From Sulfurimonas hongkongensis (lineage in GTDB: Bacteria > Campylobacterota > Campylobacteria > Campylobacterales > Sulfurimonadaceae), in assembly GCF_000445475.1 (NCBI RefSeq), contig NZ_AUPZ01000009.1, positions 85,566-149,565 of the forward strand: a stretch of DNA of 64,000 nt, in the 5' to 3' direction. The position numbers were made by a program, and so were the translations under genes. Shown here one piece after another: positions 26,961 to 36,159 of the stretch (positions within the stretch are counted from its first letter, which is position 1; every line of letters begins with the position of its first letter). The notes beneath the pieces were generated by a model. The model worked only from the letters and a program-made list of their open reading frames with translations. It did not search any database and was not told where the DNA came from.

Positions 26961-29198
26961 TTATAATTCTAGCAAAACTGTATCCCTTGCAGTTTGCTCA
27001 AACTTCTTACAACCACTCTCAAAAGCGGCACCTTCACCTATGATGATACACTTATGTTTTGCTCTTGTGATGGCTGTATATATAAGCTTTGTATTGTGCA
27101 TGATAAAGTGCGAAAATGTCATGGGTATAACAACTATATCATACTCCATACCTTGAACTTTGTGAATGGTTAGTGCATATGAGAGCATTAAGTATGCTTT
27201 TACCTCCTCATACTCATAAACTACAACTATATCCTCATTTGGATAAAATACAAACAACTGTTCATCAGCCTCTTCTATCTTAAAAAGTAGTCCACTCATG
27301 CCGTTAAAGATACGTCTTTGATTTGAGTCTTCGCCCGCTTTAAAGCCATCCCCACTCCATGAAGTCATGTTTTCATTTTTTGTGTGAACTACCTTATCCA
27401 TCAGACGAAACTCAACTCCACCCTTTTTAAAACACTTCTTAGGATTTGGATTAAAGTACTCTTGTAAAACCTTGTTAAGATTGTTAGCTCCTAGTGTCCC
27501 ACCTTTCATGGGAGTGATGACTTGAAAGTAGTTGAGATACTCTTTTATCTGTTTGTTGTTTAGTCTATATCTTGCTTTTTGCAAGGATTCTACAACCTTA
27601 TGAATTATCTCTGTTATAACTGCTTGTAAGTTAGATTCTCTTAGCTCTTGAAGCTTAGATTGAGAGAGTTGGCTTCTTAGAGCATAGTAATTTTGAATGC
27701 TAACTTCTAAAAACTCAAAATCCTCATATTTTTCTCTATAAGCCGGAACTATTCCCCTTCTAATGTCATTTGCGATAAGCCTGATGGCTTGGTCTTCACT
27801 CTGTCTATAAATCTTTGTAAGCTTAACTATGGGAGCTAACTCTAACGTTAAGACATCACTTAAAACGTTTCCTGCACCTATGGGAGGGAGTTGTGCATCG
27901 TCCCCAACAACTACAACTATTGCATCTTTGCGAACTTTGTGCATAAGCCTTGCAAAGAGTGAAGAATTTATCATTGAGGCTTCATCTATAAGTATAACTC
28001 CAAAAGGGAACTTATCCGCACTCTCATACTTAACTAAGAGTGACTGTATAGTAGCACTCTCAAAACCTGTTGTATCTGCAATCCTTTGAGAGGCTATGCC
28101 ACTTAAGGCACAAGCCATTATCTCTTTAGTCTCATATCTTGTGTTTAAAAGTTCTAAAATTGTCTTTGAAGTCGTACTCTTTCCTGTTCCTGCATATCCT
28201 ACTAAAAAGAGTATAGCTGCACCCTCATTTATCTTCATAACGGCTTCTCTTTGTTGCTCTGCTAGTCTTAACTCTTTTGATTCTAAAAACTCATCTAAGT
28301 TTTTTACAAAGCCCCCGCTATCATTTTTAGCTCTTGTGGTTATCGTCTCATATAGAAATTTTTCAGCATCATAAAGTCTTGATGGAGAGACTCTATTGTT
28401 CTTCATAATCACAATGCTACTCTCTGCCACCCTCTCAACCAGAGCCGCTTCATAGAGATGATTTTTATCATTAAAGCCTAAAAGTTCATCAAGACCACTA
28501 AAGAGTGTATCTTTTGAGATGCAACTATTTCCTTGTTGCTCACAGTAGTTTAGAAGTGTGAAATCCATAGCTGAGCTTATACGGTTCTCATCTTGAGCTT
28601 TTACACCCATCTTTAAAGCTAACTCATCAGCTCTTTTAAAGCCTATGGAGTTTATAGAAGTCAAGATATAAGGATTCTCTTTTATCTTAGTGCAAGGCTC
28701 ATCAATCTCTCTCATGGCAGTAGCGATTGTAGTTAAAAGTGCTTGAGATACATCAAAAGGGCTTAGAAATTCTCCAAGTTTACGCATAGAGCGAAACTTT
28801 TTCCATGAGGTCTGAATCTTTTTAAGTCGTTTCTCTTTAATGCCTTTAAACTCTAAGAGTCTCTCAATATCACTGTCTAAAATCTCTACAAGTCCATCAC
28901 TACCAAAGTGCTCTATTAATTCGGCTGAGAGTTTTTTTGTAAAGCCTTTTACTATTTTATTTAAAAAGAAAAAGAGATGATTTTGGTTAACCTTGATGGA
29001 GTCAAACTTAAAGGTCTTACCATACTTTTTATGTTCACTCCACTCACCACTAAGCGTGATTGCTGAGTCTTTTATATGAGAGACTTCGCTCTCTAAGTAG
29101 GTCCCGCTAATCTTCTCTTTACTCTTAAGTGTTGCTATAAAAAATCCATCATCTTCAAAAAGTATACGGTCAATCTGCCCGATAATGGTCTCTCTCAA
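26961..29198 (-). CDS. recD2: RecD2-like ATP-dependent DNA helicase
   Basis: A 745-aa SF1B helicase. The N-terminal OB-like region (1-70) and helix-hairpin-helix segments (85-205, including LLEFKGIKEKRLKKI and INSIGFKRADELA) precede the motor core. Walker A is VGYAGTGKST (333-342), Walker B VILIDEASM, and the C-terminal motif VI region reads SYALTIHKVQGMEYDIVVIP. It is RecD2-like (no RecBC-binding features), probably acting in replication or repair. It ends 3'-ward with a short gap to the GGDEF gene and abuts hemD by its start. Confidence 0.88.
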   Translation of the reverse strand: MRETIIGQIDRILFEDDGFFIATLKSKEKISGTYLESEVSHIKDSAITLSGEWSEHKKYGKTFKFDSIKVNQNHLFFFLNKIVKGFTKKLSAELIEHFGSDGLVEILDSDIERLLEFKGIKEKRLKKIQTSWKKFRSMRKLGEFLSPFDVSQALLTTIATAMREIDEPCTKIKENPYILTSINSIGFKRADELALKMGVKAQDENRISSAMDFTLLNYCEQQGNSCISKDTLFSGLDELLGFNDKNHLYEAALVERVAESSIVIMKNNRVSPSRLYDAEKFLYETITTRAKNDSGGFVKNLDEFLESKELRLAEQQREAVMKINEGAAILFLVGYAGTGKSTTSKTILELLNTRYETKEIMACALSGIASQRIADTTGFESATIQSLLVKYESADKFPFGVILIDEASMINSSLFARLMHKVRKDAIVVVVGDDAQLPPIGAGNVLSDVLTLELAPIVKLTKIYRQSEDQAIRLIANDIRRGIVPAYREKYEDFEFLEVSIQNYYALRSQLSQSKLQELRESNLQAVITEIIHKVVESLQKARYRLNNKQIKEYLNYFQVITPMKGGTLGANNLNKVLQEYFNPNPKKCFKKGGVEFRLMDKVVHTKNENMTSWSGDGFKAGEDSNQRRIFNGMSGLLFKIEEADEQLFVFYPNEDIVVVYEYEEVKAYLMLSYALTIHKVQGMEYDIVVIPMTFSHFIMHNTKLIYTAITRAKHKCIIIGEGAAFESGCKKFEQTARDTVLLEL

Positions 29199-30086
29199 CT
29201 AAAGCGTCTCCAAAGCTTTGTTAACACAAGCTTTTAGAGAGGTTTTATCTGCTATGATGGGGTTTATATGCTTAGGGAAATATTTTGCAGTGGTGCGTCC
29301 AATAGATATGGCTCTATAAGAGTCGTCCCATGAAAAGGCTTTAAAAAAGTATTTTATAGTGGATGGTGAAGAAAAAATTATTTTAGAATTTTTCGGTAGT
29401 GTCTTTTTCTCTTTTGGTTCTTTAAAATGGTTTTCATAAACAACAACATCATCACACTTTATACCATTCTCTTTTAGTATATCCAACATATTTGAGACAA
29501 CCTCTTTTGCTCTAAGATATAGGACTCTCTTACCTTTTAATTCGTCTAGTAACTCATAAGCAAACTCATCACCATGTCTTGTTTTTCCTGCAAATTTAAG
29601 ATGCCCGCCAACATCCTTAACAAGCTTTGCTGTTTGCTCTGAGATGGCATATGATGGAATTTTTCTCCACTCTTTATTCATACTATCTATGGCTAAAACG
29701 CCATTTTTTGAGCTAAATATAAGTGCATCATAATTATAAAAATTTATCTTTTGTTTTATATACTTTATCTCAAAAAGTGGAATATTTTTGGCAAACTTTA
29801 TCTTCACATCATTTAGTAGGTAGATATTTTGTTTTTTATGTTCTATGTATTTTAAAAGTTTTTCAAACTTATCTTTTAGAGAAAATTTCTGTTTTGTAAA
29901 CTCTATGGATTTGTCTTTTAATACTTTAAATTTTATATTTTGCTTAGATAGATGGTAAGTTATTTTAAAAAATTCTAGTTCTATAAACCTATTTGAGTAG
30001 TCTGTATCATAAAAAAGCGTCTTTGTTTTTCTATCATATTCGTAATATATCAAGTCTAGCGGGCTAATTATTTTCTCTATCTTCAA
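29199..30086 (-). CDS. hemD: Uroporphyrinogen-III synthase with N-terminal extension
   Basis: A 295-aa protein. Residues from about 87 onward (NIYLLNDVKIKFAKNIPLFEIKY, YDALIFSSKNGVLAI, YAISEQTAKLVKDVGG, GKRVLYLRAKEVVSNML, IIFSSPSTIKYFFKAF, AISIGRTTAKYF) match HemD, which closes hydroxymethylbilane to uroporphyrinogen III. The first 86 residues are a Lys/Phe/Tyr-rich extension I do not recognise. No Met or other good start occurs near residue 87, so the extension is probably real. The gene abuts recD2. Confidence 0.82.
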   Translation of the reverse strand: MKIEKIISPLDLIYYEYDRKTKTLFYDTDYSNRFIELEFFKITYHLSKQNIKFKVLKDKSIEFTKQKFSLKDKFEKLLKYIEHKKQNIYLLNDVKIKFAKNIPLFEIKYIKQKINFYNYDALIFSSKNGVLAIDSMNKEWRKIPSYAISEQTAKLVKDVGGHLKFAGKTRHGDEFAYELLDELKGKRVLYLRAKEVVSNMLDILKENGIKCDDVVVYENHFKEPKEKKTLPKNSKIIFSSPSTIKYFFKAFSWDDSYRAISIGRTTAKYFPKHINPIIADKTSLKACVNKALETL

Positions 30087-30183
30087 AACTTACTCCTAAA
30101 TAAAATGTTATATTATAACACTTTTAAAGGTAATCAACCAAAAACTAAATGTTTTTCACCCTACTTGATACCTTCATATAAAA

Positions 30184-31065
30184 CTAACTCTTCACTCTTT
30201 GTATTCTCTCATCTTCTTGAGCTTTATATAGCTCAGCACAGGCTTTTGAGAGTTCTCTTATCTTTAGTATATAGTTTTGTCTCTCAGTTTGTGAGATGGC
30301 TTTTCTTGCATCTAGGATGTTAAAAGTGTTAGATGCCATCATACACAGATCATATGCAGGAAGAGGAAGCCCAGCTTCTATAGCTCTTTGGCACTCCTTA
30401 CTCTTAGCAGTAAAGTCAGCAAAGAGCATCTCTGTATCTGCTACTTCAAAGTTGTATTTTGAAAACTCTATCTCGCTCTCTTTATGAACATCTCTATAGT
30501 ATGTTTTTCCGTGCTCATTTTCACCCCAAACGATATCAAAAACATTATCAACACCTTGAAGATACATCGCAAGTCTTTCTGTTCCATAAGTAAGTTCAAC
30601 TGCAACAGGTTTGCACTCTATACCGCCAACTTGCTGAAAGTAAGTAAACTGTGTCACTTCCATGCCATTTAGCCAAACTTCCCAACCAAGTCCCCAAGCA
30701 CCAAGCGTTGGAGACTCCCAATTATCTTCTACAAAACGGATATCATGATTTTTTACATCAAGACCTAAGTACTCTAATGATTTTAAATAGAGTTCTTGAA
30801 TATTGTCAGGTGATGGTTTAATGAGTGCTTGAAATTGATAGTATGAACCTAATCTGTTTGGATTTTCGCCATATCTTCCATCAGTTGGACGACGAGATGG
30901 TGCTACATAAGCAACAGACCAAGGTTGTGAATCTAGTGAGCGTAAAAAAGTGGCTGGATGAAAGGTTCCTGCACCCGCTGGGATGTCATAAGGTTGGACA
31001 ATATTGCATCCTTGTTTCATCCAAAATTCTTGAAGTTTTAGTAGCATGGAGCTAAAAGTTATCAT
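30184..31065 (-). CDS. glyQ: Glycyl-tRNA synthetase alpha chain
   Basis: A 293-aa class II synthetase alpha subunit. [38 protein letters not shown] at the N-terminus, [24 protein letters not shown], and [22 protein letters not shown] are diagnostic of GlyQ. Together with the beta chain (glyS, not in this window) it charges tRNA-Gly. Length matches the family. Confidence 0.97.
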   Translation of the reverse strand: MITFSSMLLKLQEFWMKQGCNIVQPYDIPAGAGTFHPATFLRSLDSQPWSVAYVAPSRRPTDGRYGENPNRLGSYYQFQALIKPSPDNIQELYLKSLEYLGLDVKNHDIRFVEDNWESPTLGAWGLGWEVWLNGMEVTQFTYFQQVGGIECKPVAVELTYGTERLAMYLQGVDNVFDIVWGENEHGKTYYRDVHKESEIEFSKYNFEVADTEMLFADFTAKSKECQRAIEAGLPLPAYDLCMMASNTFNILDARKAISQTERQNYILKIRELSKACAELYKAQEDERIQRVKS

Positions 31066-31189
31066 ATCTATTTACCTTAATTTTATTTTATTTCTCTCGT
31101 TGCACACTCTGAGAACTTAAAAACGAGAAGAGTTTGTCACGCCTTCCGAGAGAGTGTACCAGAGACTCTTATTTCATAAATTTTCGCAA

Positions 31190-32047
31190 TTATATCATTT
31201 TACAGATTATATCGCCCACACTTTTACCCAAAGAAGATGCTACAACCTCGCACTTTACTTTGAGTAAAAAGCAGAGATTTTTTCTGTGAGTATCATTTAG
31301 GCACTCATAATTTCCCATGCCTTTAGTTATTACCAAATCAGCACTGTCAAAAAGCTCTTTTGAGTGGGCATTTGCACGATTATATGAAAATCCGGGAGTG
31401 TTAACTCCGCTATCTACTAAAGAGCAAAGCTCGTCAAACCCAGCCTCTTTTGCCTCTTTTATAGTTACATCATTTATGATGGGATTTCCTCTAACCATAT
31501 ATGAGTAGTGTGCATCTGGATATAACTCTTTTAATGTTCTTACAAACATATAATCAAAAATATGCTCACCAACATTGTCGCCAATAATTAAAACACTCTT
31601 TGCATCTTTTAGCTTTGCTCGAAGTGACTCAAAGTCATCATGAGTAAAGTCTGTCTCAAAGACTTTTGAGAGCTCTTCTTCTAGGTCAAACTCAACAACT
31701 GCTGCTAAATCTATAACATTTCCAGCTACTGCTATTTTTGTTGCAGTTAAGAGTTTATCAGGAGAGCTTAAAAGTTTTTTCTCTAAAAGGGGAACAAACG
31801 AGAGTGCTTTTTGTGTTGAGAGTGCTTTTACCTTATCATATAAGTCCTCTTTATTTGCTAAGAGAGCCATTTTTTCATAAACATCTGCGGCTATCTCTGG
31901 AGGATTTTTCTCATATGAAAACTCTTTGCTCATCTCCTTGATACTTGAAGTTATCTTCTGTCTTAAATCTTGCGGAGCGTCTATTGCATCGCATACTCTA
32001 TAACTTTGATTGACTATGCAATCAACACAAGCTTTATCTATTGTCAT
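31190..32047 (-). CDS. DUF89 (damage-control phosphatase-like) protein
   Basis: About 285 aa from ATG 32047, preceded by AAGG nine bases upstream; an in-frame ATG 24 bp earlier is less likely because family members begin with the Cys-containing helix (MTIDKACVDCIVNQS). DUF89 hallmarks are IIGDNVGEHIFDYMFVR, YMVRGNPIINDVT, and ITKGMGNYECL. Members are metal-dependent phosphatases acting on damaged phospho-metabolites; the substrate here is unknown. Confidence 0.85.
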   Translation of the reverse strand: MTIDKACVDCIVNQSYRVCDAIDAPQDLRQKITSSIKEMSKEFSYEKNPPEIAADVYEKMALLANKEDLYDKVKALSTQKALSFVPLLEKKLLSSPDKLLTATKIAVAGNVIDLAAVVEFDLEEELSKVFETDFTHDDFESLRAKLKDAKSVLIIGDNVGEHIFDYMFVRTLKELYPDAHYSYMVRGNPIINDVTIKEAKEAGFDELCSLVDSGVNTPGFSYNRANAHSKELFDSADLVITKGMGNYECLNDTHRKNLCFLLKVKCEVVASSLGKSVGDIICKMI

Positions 32048-32103
32048 ATTTGCAAACCTTATATTTCTCAAAAAACTTGTTTTTTGTAGCTTTAGGAGGT
32101 TGT

Positions 32104-32146
32104 ATGGACTTTAGTCCATGCCGTTATAGTGAGCTTTGCTCATTAT
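32104..32146. repeat. Pair of short hairpins after the DUF3972 gene
   Basis: ATGGACTTTAGTCCAT (32104-32119) is an almost perfect inverted repeat, and ATAGTGAGCTTTGCTCATTAT (32126-32146) is a second one. They lie between the stop of the DUF3972 gene and the DUF89 gene on the minus strand. They may form a processing or termination structure, or a small REP-like unit. There is no strong U run. Confidence 0.5.
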
Positions 32147-32152
32147 AGACTA

Positions 32153-32623
32153 TTAAGTAGTATGTTCGTCTATCGCTTTGTTCCACATAAGCTTGTACTT
32201 TCTTCTCATAAACTCAACTTCTTGTTGAGAGAGTTTTAACTGCTCTTGAAGTGTATGAATGGTCTTTCTATCTTCATCATAAAGCTCTTGAAGTGAGCCT
32301 AGAGCCTCTCTTAAAAAGGTGTTTTCAGTTCTTACGGCTTCTAGGGTTTCATCTTTTGCATCTAGGACTTTTTCATGAAGGTTGATTATGGTGCCTATAG
32401 TTTTTTCTACAAACTCAGGTTGGACTAACATCTCTTTTGTGTTTCTAGCGGAGAGCTCTTTTAGTTTAGCCGGAACCACATTTTGTGAGCCTTTGGATGG
32501 ATCTATCATTCTGATGCCATCTTTAACTTCTACTGTTAGTTTTCCACGCGCGCACAAATCATCAATAGCATCCATATCAAGGCCTGTGAGTTCCATATAT
32601 TCTTCATCGCTCATCCACTTCAT
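32153..32623 (-). CDS. DUF3972 family protein
   Basis: A 156-aa protein restricted, as far as I know, to Campylobacterota. The N-terminal 30 residues (MKWMSDEEYMELTGLDMDAIDDLCARGKL) look like a small helix-turn-helix or MerR-type DNA-binding fold. Residues 85-150 are a long coiled coil (VLDAKDETLEAVRTENTFLREALGSLQELYDEDR). Function is unknown. It follows purE by 15 bp, so they form an operon. Confidence 0.78.
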   Translation of the reverse strand: MKWMSDEEYMELTGLDMDAIDDLCARGKLTVEVKDGIRMIDPSKGSQNVVPAKLKELSARNTKEMLVQPEFVEKTIGTIINLHEKVLDAKDETLEAVRTENTFLREALGSLQELYDEDRKTIHTLQEQLKLSQQEVEFMRRKYKLMWNKAIDEHTT

Positions 32624-32638
32624 GAATATTCCTTTAAT

Positions 32639-33139
32639 TTACGCTTTTATTATTGTCTCTATCTCTAGTGAATCTATCTCAACTTTTTTAGCCTTAGAGA
32701 TTCTATCTTCTTGTAGCTTTACTGCCAACTCTTCATTGTCAAGTGCTAAAATTTGCATCGCTAGATATGCGGAGTTGATGGCTCCAGCTTTACCTATTGC
32801 CACAGTAGCAACTGGCATTCCAGCTGGCATTTGAACAGTTGAGAGAAGTGCATCTATCCCACTTAGTGCCGATGCTGACATTGGTACACCGATAATGGGT
32901 TTAACCGTTTTAGAAGATAACACGCCAGCTAAGTGTGCAGCCATTCCAGCTGCTGCAATAAAGACTTGAGCGCCTTTTTTCTCCGCTTCTATAATATACT
33001 TTGCGGTCCTCTCAGGCGAGCGATGAGCTGAGGAGATAATCATCTCATAGTTTACTCCAAAAGCCTCTAGTGTGTCAGAACACGACTTCATTACTTCATA
33101 ATCACTCTTGCTACCCATTACAATTGATACAAATCTCAT
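32639..33139 (-). CDS. purE: N5-carboxyaminoimidazole ribonucleotide mutase
   Basis: A 166-aa class I PurE. It has VSIVMGSKSDYEVM at the N-terminus, ISSAHRSPERT with the active-site His, AAAGMAAHLAGVLSSKTVKPIIGVP, and VATVAIGKAGAINSAYLA. It rearranges N5-CAIR to CAIR in purine synthesis. No purK is adjacent. Confidence 0.96.
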   Translation of the reverse strand: MRFVSIVMGSKSDYEVMKSCSDTLEAFGVNYEMIISSAHRSPERTAKYIIEAEKKGAQVFIAAAGMAAHLAGVLSSKTVKPIIGVPMSASALSGIDALLSTVQMPAGMPVATVAIGKAGAINSAYLAMQILALDNEELAVKLQEDRISKAKKVEIDSLEIETIIKA

Positions 33140-33199
33140 CTAATTTTTTCCTTCTATAAAGTTACAGATATAACTTTATCTACATTTATTTTATTTTAA

Positions 33200-33285
33200 A
33201 CTGAACCCTCTATTCTATAGACTAGATTCCGTGTCAAGCACGGAATGACGGAACACGCGTCATCCTGAACTTGATTCAGGATCTA
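33200..33285. repeat. REP-like dispersed repeat, copy 2 (best preserved)
   Basis: Two clean hairpins. ATTCCGTG-TCAAG-CACGGAAT has an 8-bp stem and spans about 33226-33246. ATCCTGAA-CTTGA-TTCAGGAT has an 8-bp stem and spans about 33262-33282. Copy 1 at 3575-3732 has the same blocks in the same order, and a degenerate copy lies near 49629-49690. It sits between purE and the U32 gene. REP-like extragenic palindromes with this TCATCCTGAA core occur in many bacteria. Confidence 0.7.
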
Positions 33286-33321
33286 GCTTGACAATTGTTT
33301 AACATTAACTCACACACTTTT

Positions 33322-34614
33322 TTATCTCTTTGGATATGTTCCCATATCTTCATGGGCCTTTATTCTAAAAAAAGTATATGGGGCAAACTTCGTTGGTAAT
33401 GTTATAGGATTGACATTTCCACTATGAACCTCTTCCCAGACTTTGCCATTTTTAGCTCTTAACATTTTTAGCTTTAAGTAGACTACGCCATCTCTTTCAT
33501 ATGTTGTGCCTATCTCATTATCAACTAACTCTATTTTTGAGTTTTTTGGAGCTACTACTTCAAGCTCACCATTTGGAAGAGTTTTATATTTACACATAAA
33601 AAACTCTCCACTTTCATCAGCTTGTCCACTTACTTGATGCGTGCCTAGCTGCATAGTAAAGTCTAAACTTTGTGTATCATGTTTTTCAAAAGGTCTTGAG
33701 ATTAAGTAAGCATCTGTATAGCCACGATTTTGTAGACTCTCTAGCTCGTACTGATATTTTCTAGCCTCATACTTGTCATCATAGTAGTCATCTATGGCAT
33801 TTCTATATGCTTTTGCAGTTACTGCCGCGTAGTAAGATGTTTTTGTTCGACCTTCTATCTTTAGAGAATCTACAACTCCGCTATCTAGTATCTCATCTAT
33901 ATGAGAGGCAAGATTTAAGTCCTTTGAGTTCATAATATAAGTCCCAACGCCCTCATCTTCTTCTAACTTAAAAAGTGTTCCCGTTTCAGGATTTGCAGCA
34001 TAGATCTCATAAGGAAATCTACAATCATTAGCACAACTTCCACGATTTGGAACTCGCCCACTTTGAAGAGTAGAGATAAGGCATCTTCCACTATATGCAA
34101 AACACATAGAACCATGAACAAAAACTTCAAGCTCTAGATCTGGAAGCTCTTTTTTTATAGCTACAAGGTCTTTTAGCGAAATCTCACGAGCCGTAATAAT
34201 TCTAGTTGCCCCCATCTCATAAAAGATTTTTGCATCTAAAACATTCATAACATTTGCTTGAGTTGATAGATGTATTGGGATTTGTGGAGCTAACTCATGG
34301 GCTAATTTTAAAACACCTGGAGTAGCGACTATAAAAGCATCAGGTTCTAACTCTGCCATAGCTAATATATGTTTTTTTAAAAGTGATAGTTGAGAGTTAA
34401 AAGGAAAGCCATTTATAGTTGCATAGACTTTTTTACCTCGAGCATGAGCATAGTCGATACCCTCTTTAAACTCTTCCATACTAAACTCTTTTCCAGAGCG
34501 TATCCTGAGTGAGAAGTGGCTTACTCCACCATAAACAGCATCAGCACCAAAGTCAAGTGCTATTTTTAGTTTCTCTAGAGTCCCTGCAGGGGAGAGTAGT
34601 TCAACTCTGCTCAT
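33322..34614 (-). CDS. U32-family peptidase-like protein (tRNA hydroxylation, TrhP type)
   Basis: A 430-aa protein. The N-terminus is VELLSPAGTLEKLKIALDFGADAVYGG. The U32 signature is EVFVHGSMCFAYSGRCLIS, followed by NRGSCANDCRFPYEI, whose cysteines probably bind an Fe-S cluster. Relatives such as TrhP/YegQ work with prephenate to hydroxylate uridine 34 of some tRNAs. The start overlaps the end of cheZ by one base. Confidence 0.88.
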   Translation of the reverse strand: MSRVELLSPAGTLEKLKIALDFGADAVYGGVSHFSLRIRSGKEFSMEEFKEGIDYAHARGKKVYATINGFPFNSQLSLLKKHILAMAELEPDAFIVATPGVLKLAHELAPQIPIHLSTQANVMNVLDAKIFYEMGATRIITAREISLKDLVAIKKELPDLELEVFVHGSMCFAYSGRCLISTLQSGRVPNRGSCANDCRFPYEIYAANPETGTLFKLEEDEGVGTYIMNSKDLNLASHIDEILDSGVVDSLKIEGRTKTSYYAAVTAKAYRNAIDDYYDDKYEARKYQYELESLQNRGYTDAYLISRPFEKHDTQSLDFTMQLGTHQVSGQADESGEFFMCKYKTLPNGELEVVAPKNSKIELVDNEIGTTYERDGVVYLKLKMLRAKNGKVWEEVHSGNVNPITLPTKFAPYTFFRIKAHEDMGTYPKR

Positions 34615-35300
34615 TATTTTCCAAACTGCTCTAGTAGTGCTTCGATATCATCAGTAGATGCCAACTCATTATGCGTATCGCCTGCGATATGTTGAGCAGA
34701 TGAGACTCTTTTTTCGTCTTCTATCTTACCTTCAAAAAGAGTGTTCATATATTTTGAAAGTGCGCGCATTACATTTATAACTCGCTCTATCTTTTGACGG
34801 TGAATATCTTGATATTGCATAATATCCATTACATTCATAATAGAGTCGCCACTATTTTGTAGTGCTTCTAAAGTTTGATTTATATCTTCTTGTGCTGCTT
34901 CATTTTTTTCTAACTGAGTCTTAAAAGCTTCAACATCAGGAAATTTTGCACTAAGCTTGCTAAAGAGTTCAATATTTGAAACTATAACCTCTAAAGCATT
35001 TTGGGTGTTTGATTCTTTTTCCATCAAATCATTACTAATAGCCTCAATGATGTCAAAAATCTCACTAGCTTTTTCTTCACCCTCTTTTGTTACATCATCT
35101 AGCTGATGCACCATCTTATTTTCATCCGTAGCAGGTAGTGGCCAATGATGAGATGTTTTTTCACTATATCCAGCAGGAACACCACTATCTGCTAAGCTCT
35201 CATCAAGCTCTTTATCATCTGATTCTTTTACATCATCTTCAAAATCATCAAAATCATCGATTTCTCCATTCATCATAGCATCTAATTCTTCTTGAGTCAT
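34614..35300 (-). CDS. cheZ: Chemotaxis protein phosphatase CheZ (epsilon type)
   Basis: A 228-aa protein. The central helix has MDIMQYQDIHRQKIERV, where Asp165 and Gln169 match the catalytic Asp/Gln pair that dephosphorylates CheY. The C-terminal STDDIEALLEQFGK is the CheY-tethering helix. The first 11 residues (MTQEELDAMMN) resemble the CheY-binding peptide at the N-terminus of FliM/FliN. Residues 13-40 are an acidic linker. The layout is similar to Helicobacter CheZ. Confidence 0.88.
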   Translation of the reverse strand: MTQEELDAMMNGEIDDFDDFEDDVKESDDKELDESLADSGVPAGYSEKTSHHWPLPATDENKMVHQLDDVTKEGEEKASEIFDIIEAISNDLMEKESNTQNALEVIVSNIELFSKLSAKFPDVEAFKTQLEKNEAAQEDINQTLEALQNSGDSIMNVMDIMQYQDIHRQKIERVINVMRALSKYMNTLFEGKIEDEKRVSSAQHIAGDTHNELASTDDIEALLEQFGK

Positions 35301-35379
35301 TTTTGTTTTCCCTAGCCAAATTTATTTATTGTCACTATAATAGCATAAAATTCTATAAGTTTTATTTCAGAGGCACAAA

Positions 35380-36159
35380 ATGATAGTCGATTTACACAAC
35401 CATACTCCGCTTTGCAACCACGCTGAGGGAGAACTGTTTAAATATGTTGAAAAAGCCCTTGCAACTGGTACAAAACAGTTTGGTTTTGCAGATCATGCAC
35501 CTATGAAGTTTGATACAAAATATCGTATGAAGTTTGATGAAATGAAAAGCTATGAAAAAGAAGTTCTAGATTTAAGAGATAAGTACAAAAATAAAATAGA
35601 TATCCTTTTAGCTTATGAAGTTGATTTTCTTAATGGTTATATGGATAAAAGAGTATTAGAAGCAGATGTTGACTATCTCATAGGCTCTGTTCATTTTATA
35701 GATGAGTGGGGATTTGACAACCCTGAGTTTATCGGTCATTATGAGCATGAAGACATAGATATTATTTGGCAAAAATATTTTGATGCCGTAAGAGATATGG
35801 CAAAGAGTGGACTCTTTGATATAGTAGGACATCTTGATTTGATAAAAGTGTTTAAATTTATGCCAAAAAAAGATATAAGTCTCATTGCAAAAGAGACACT
35901 ACAAGCTATAAAAGATGCAGATATGGTTATAGAGTTAAATATGGCAGGATTTAGAAAACCAGTGGCTGAACAATATCCTTCCATCAGCCTCTTAAAAGAT
36001 GCTTATAGGCTAAATATTCCTATCACTTTTAGCTCAGATGCACACAAACCAGAACAGGTCTCTCTCTTTGCTAAAGAACTTGTAAATCTTGCAAGAGATG
36101 TGGGTTATCAAGAGTGTGCAACCTTTAAAAAAAGAAAAAGAGAGATGCTAAAATTTTAG
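35380..36159 (+). CDS. hisK: PHP-family histidinol-phosphatase
   Basis: A 259-aa PHP-domain hydrolase. Metal ligands are visible in DLHNHTPLCNHAEG, FADHAPMK, LLAYEVDF, IGSVHFI, DIVGHLDL and SSDAHKPEQV. These motifs and the length match HisK-type histidinol-phosphate phosphatases, the eighth step of histidine synthesis. It overlaps the globin gene tail to tail by 4 bp. Another PHP phosphoesterase function cannot be excluded. Confidence 0.88.
   Translation: MIVDLHNHTPLCNHAEGELFKYVEKALATGTKQFGFADHAPMKFDTKYRMKFDEMKSYEKEVLDLRDKYKNKIDILLAYEVDFLNGYMDKRVLEADVDYLIGSVHFIDEWGFDNPEFIGHYEHEDIDIIWQKYFDAVRDMAKSGLFDIVGHLDLIKVFKFMPKKDISLIAKETLQAIKDADMVIELNMAGFRKPVAEQYPSISLLKDAYRLNIPITFSSDAHKPEQVSLFAKELVNLARDVGYQECATFKKRKREMLKF

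Noticed and set aside
26961..29198. RecD subunit of a RecBCD complex
   Set aside because: The long N-terminal OB/HhH region is that of RecD2, and no recB or recC gene is near.
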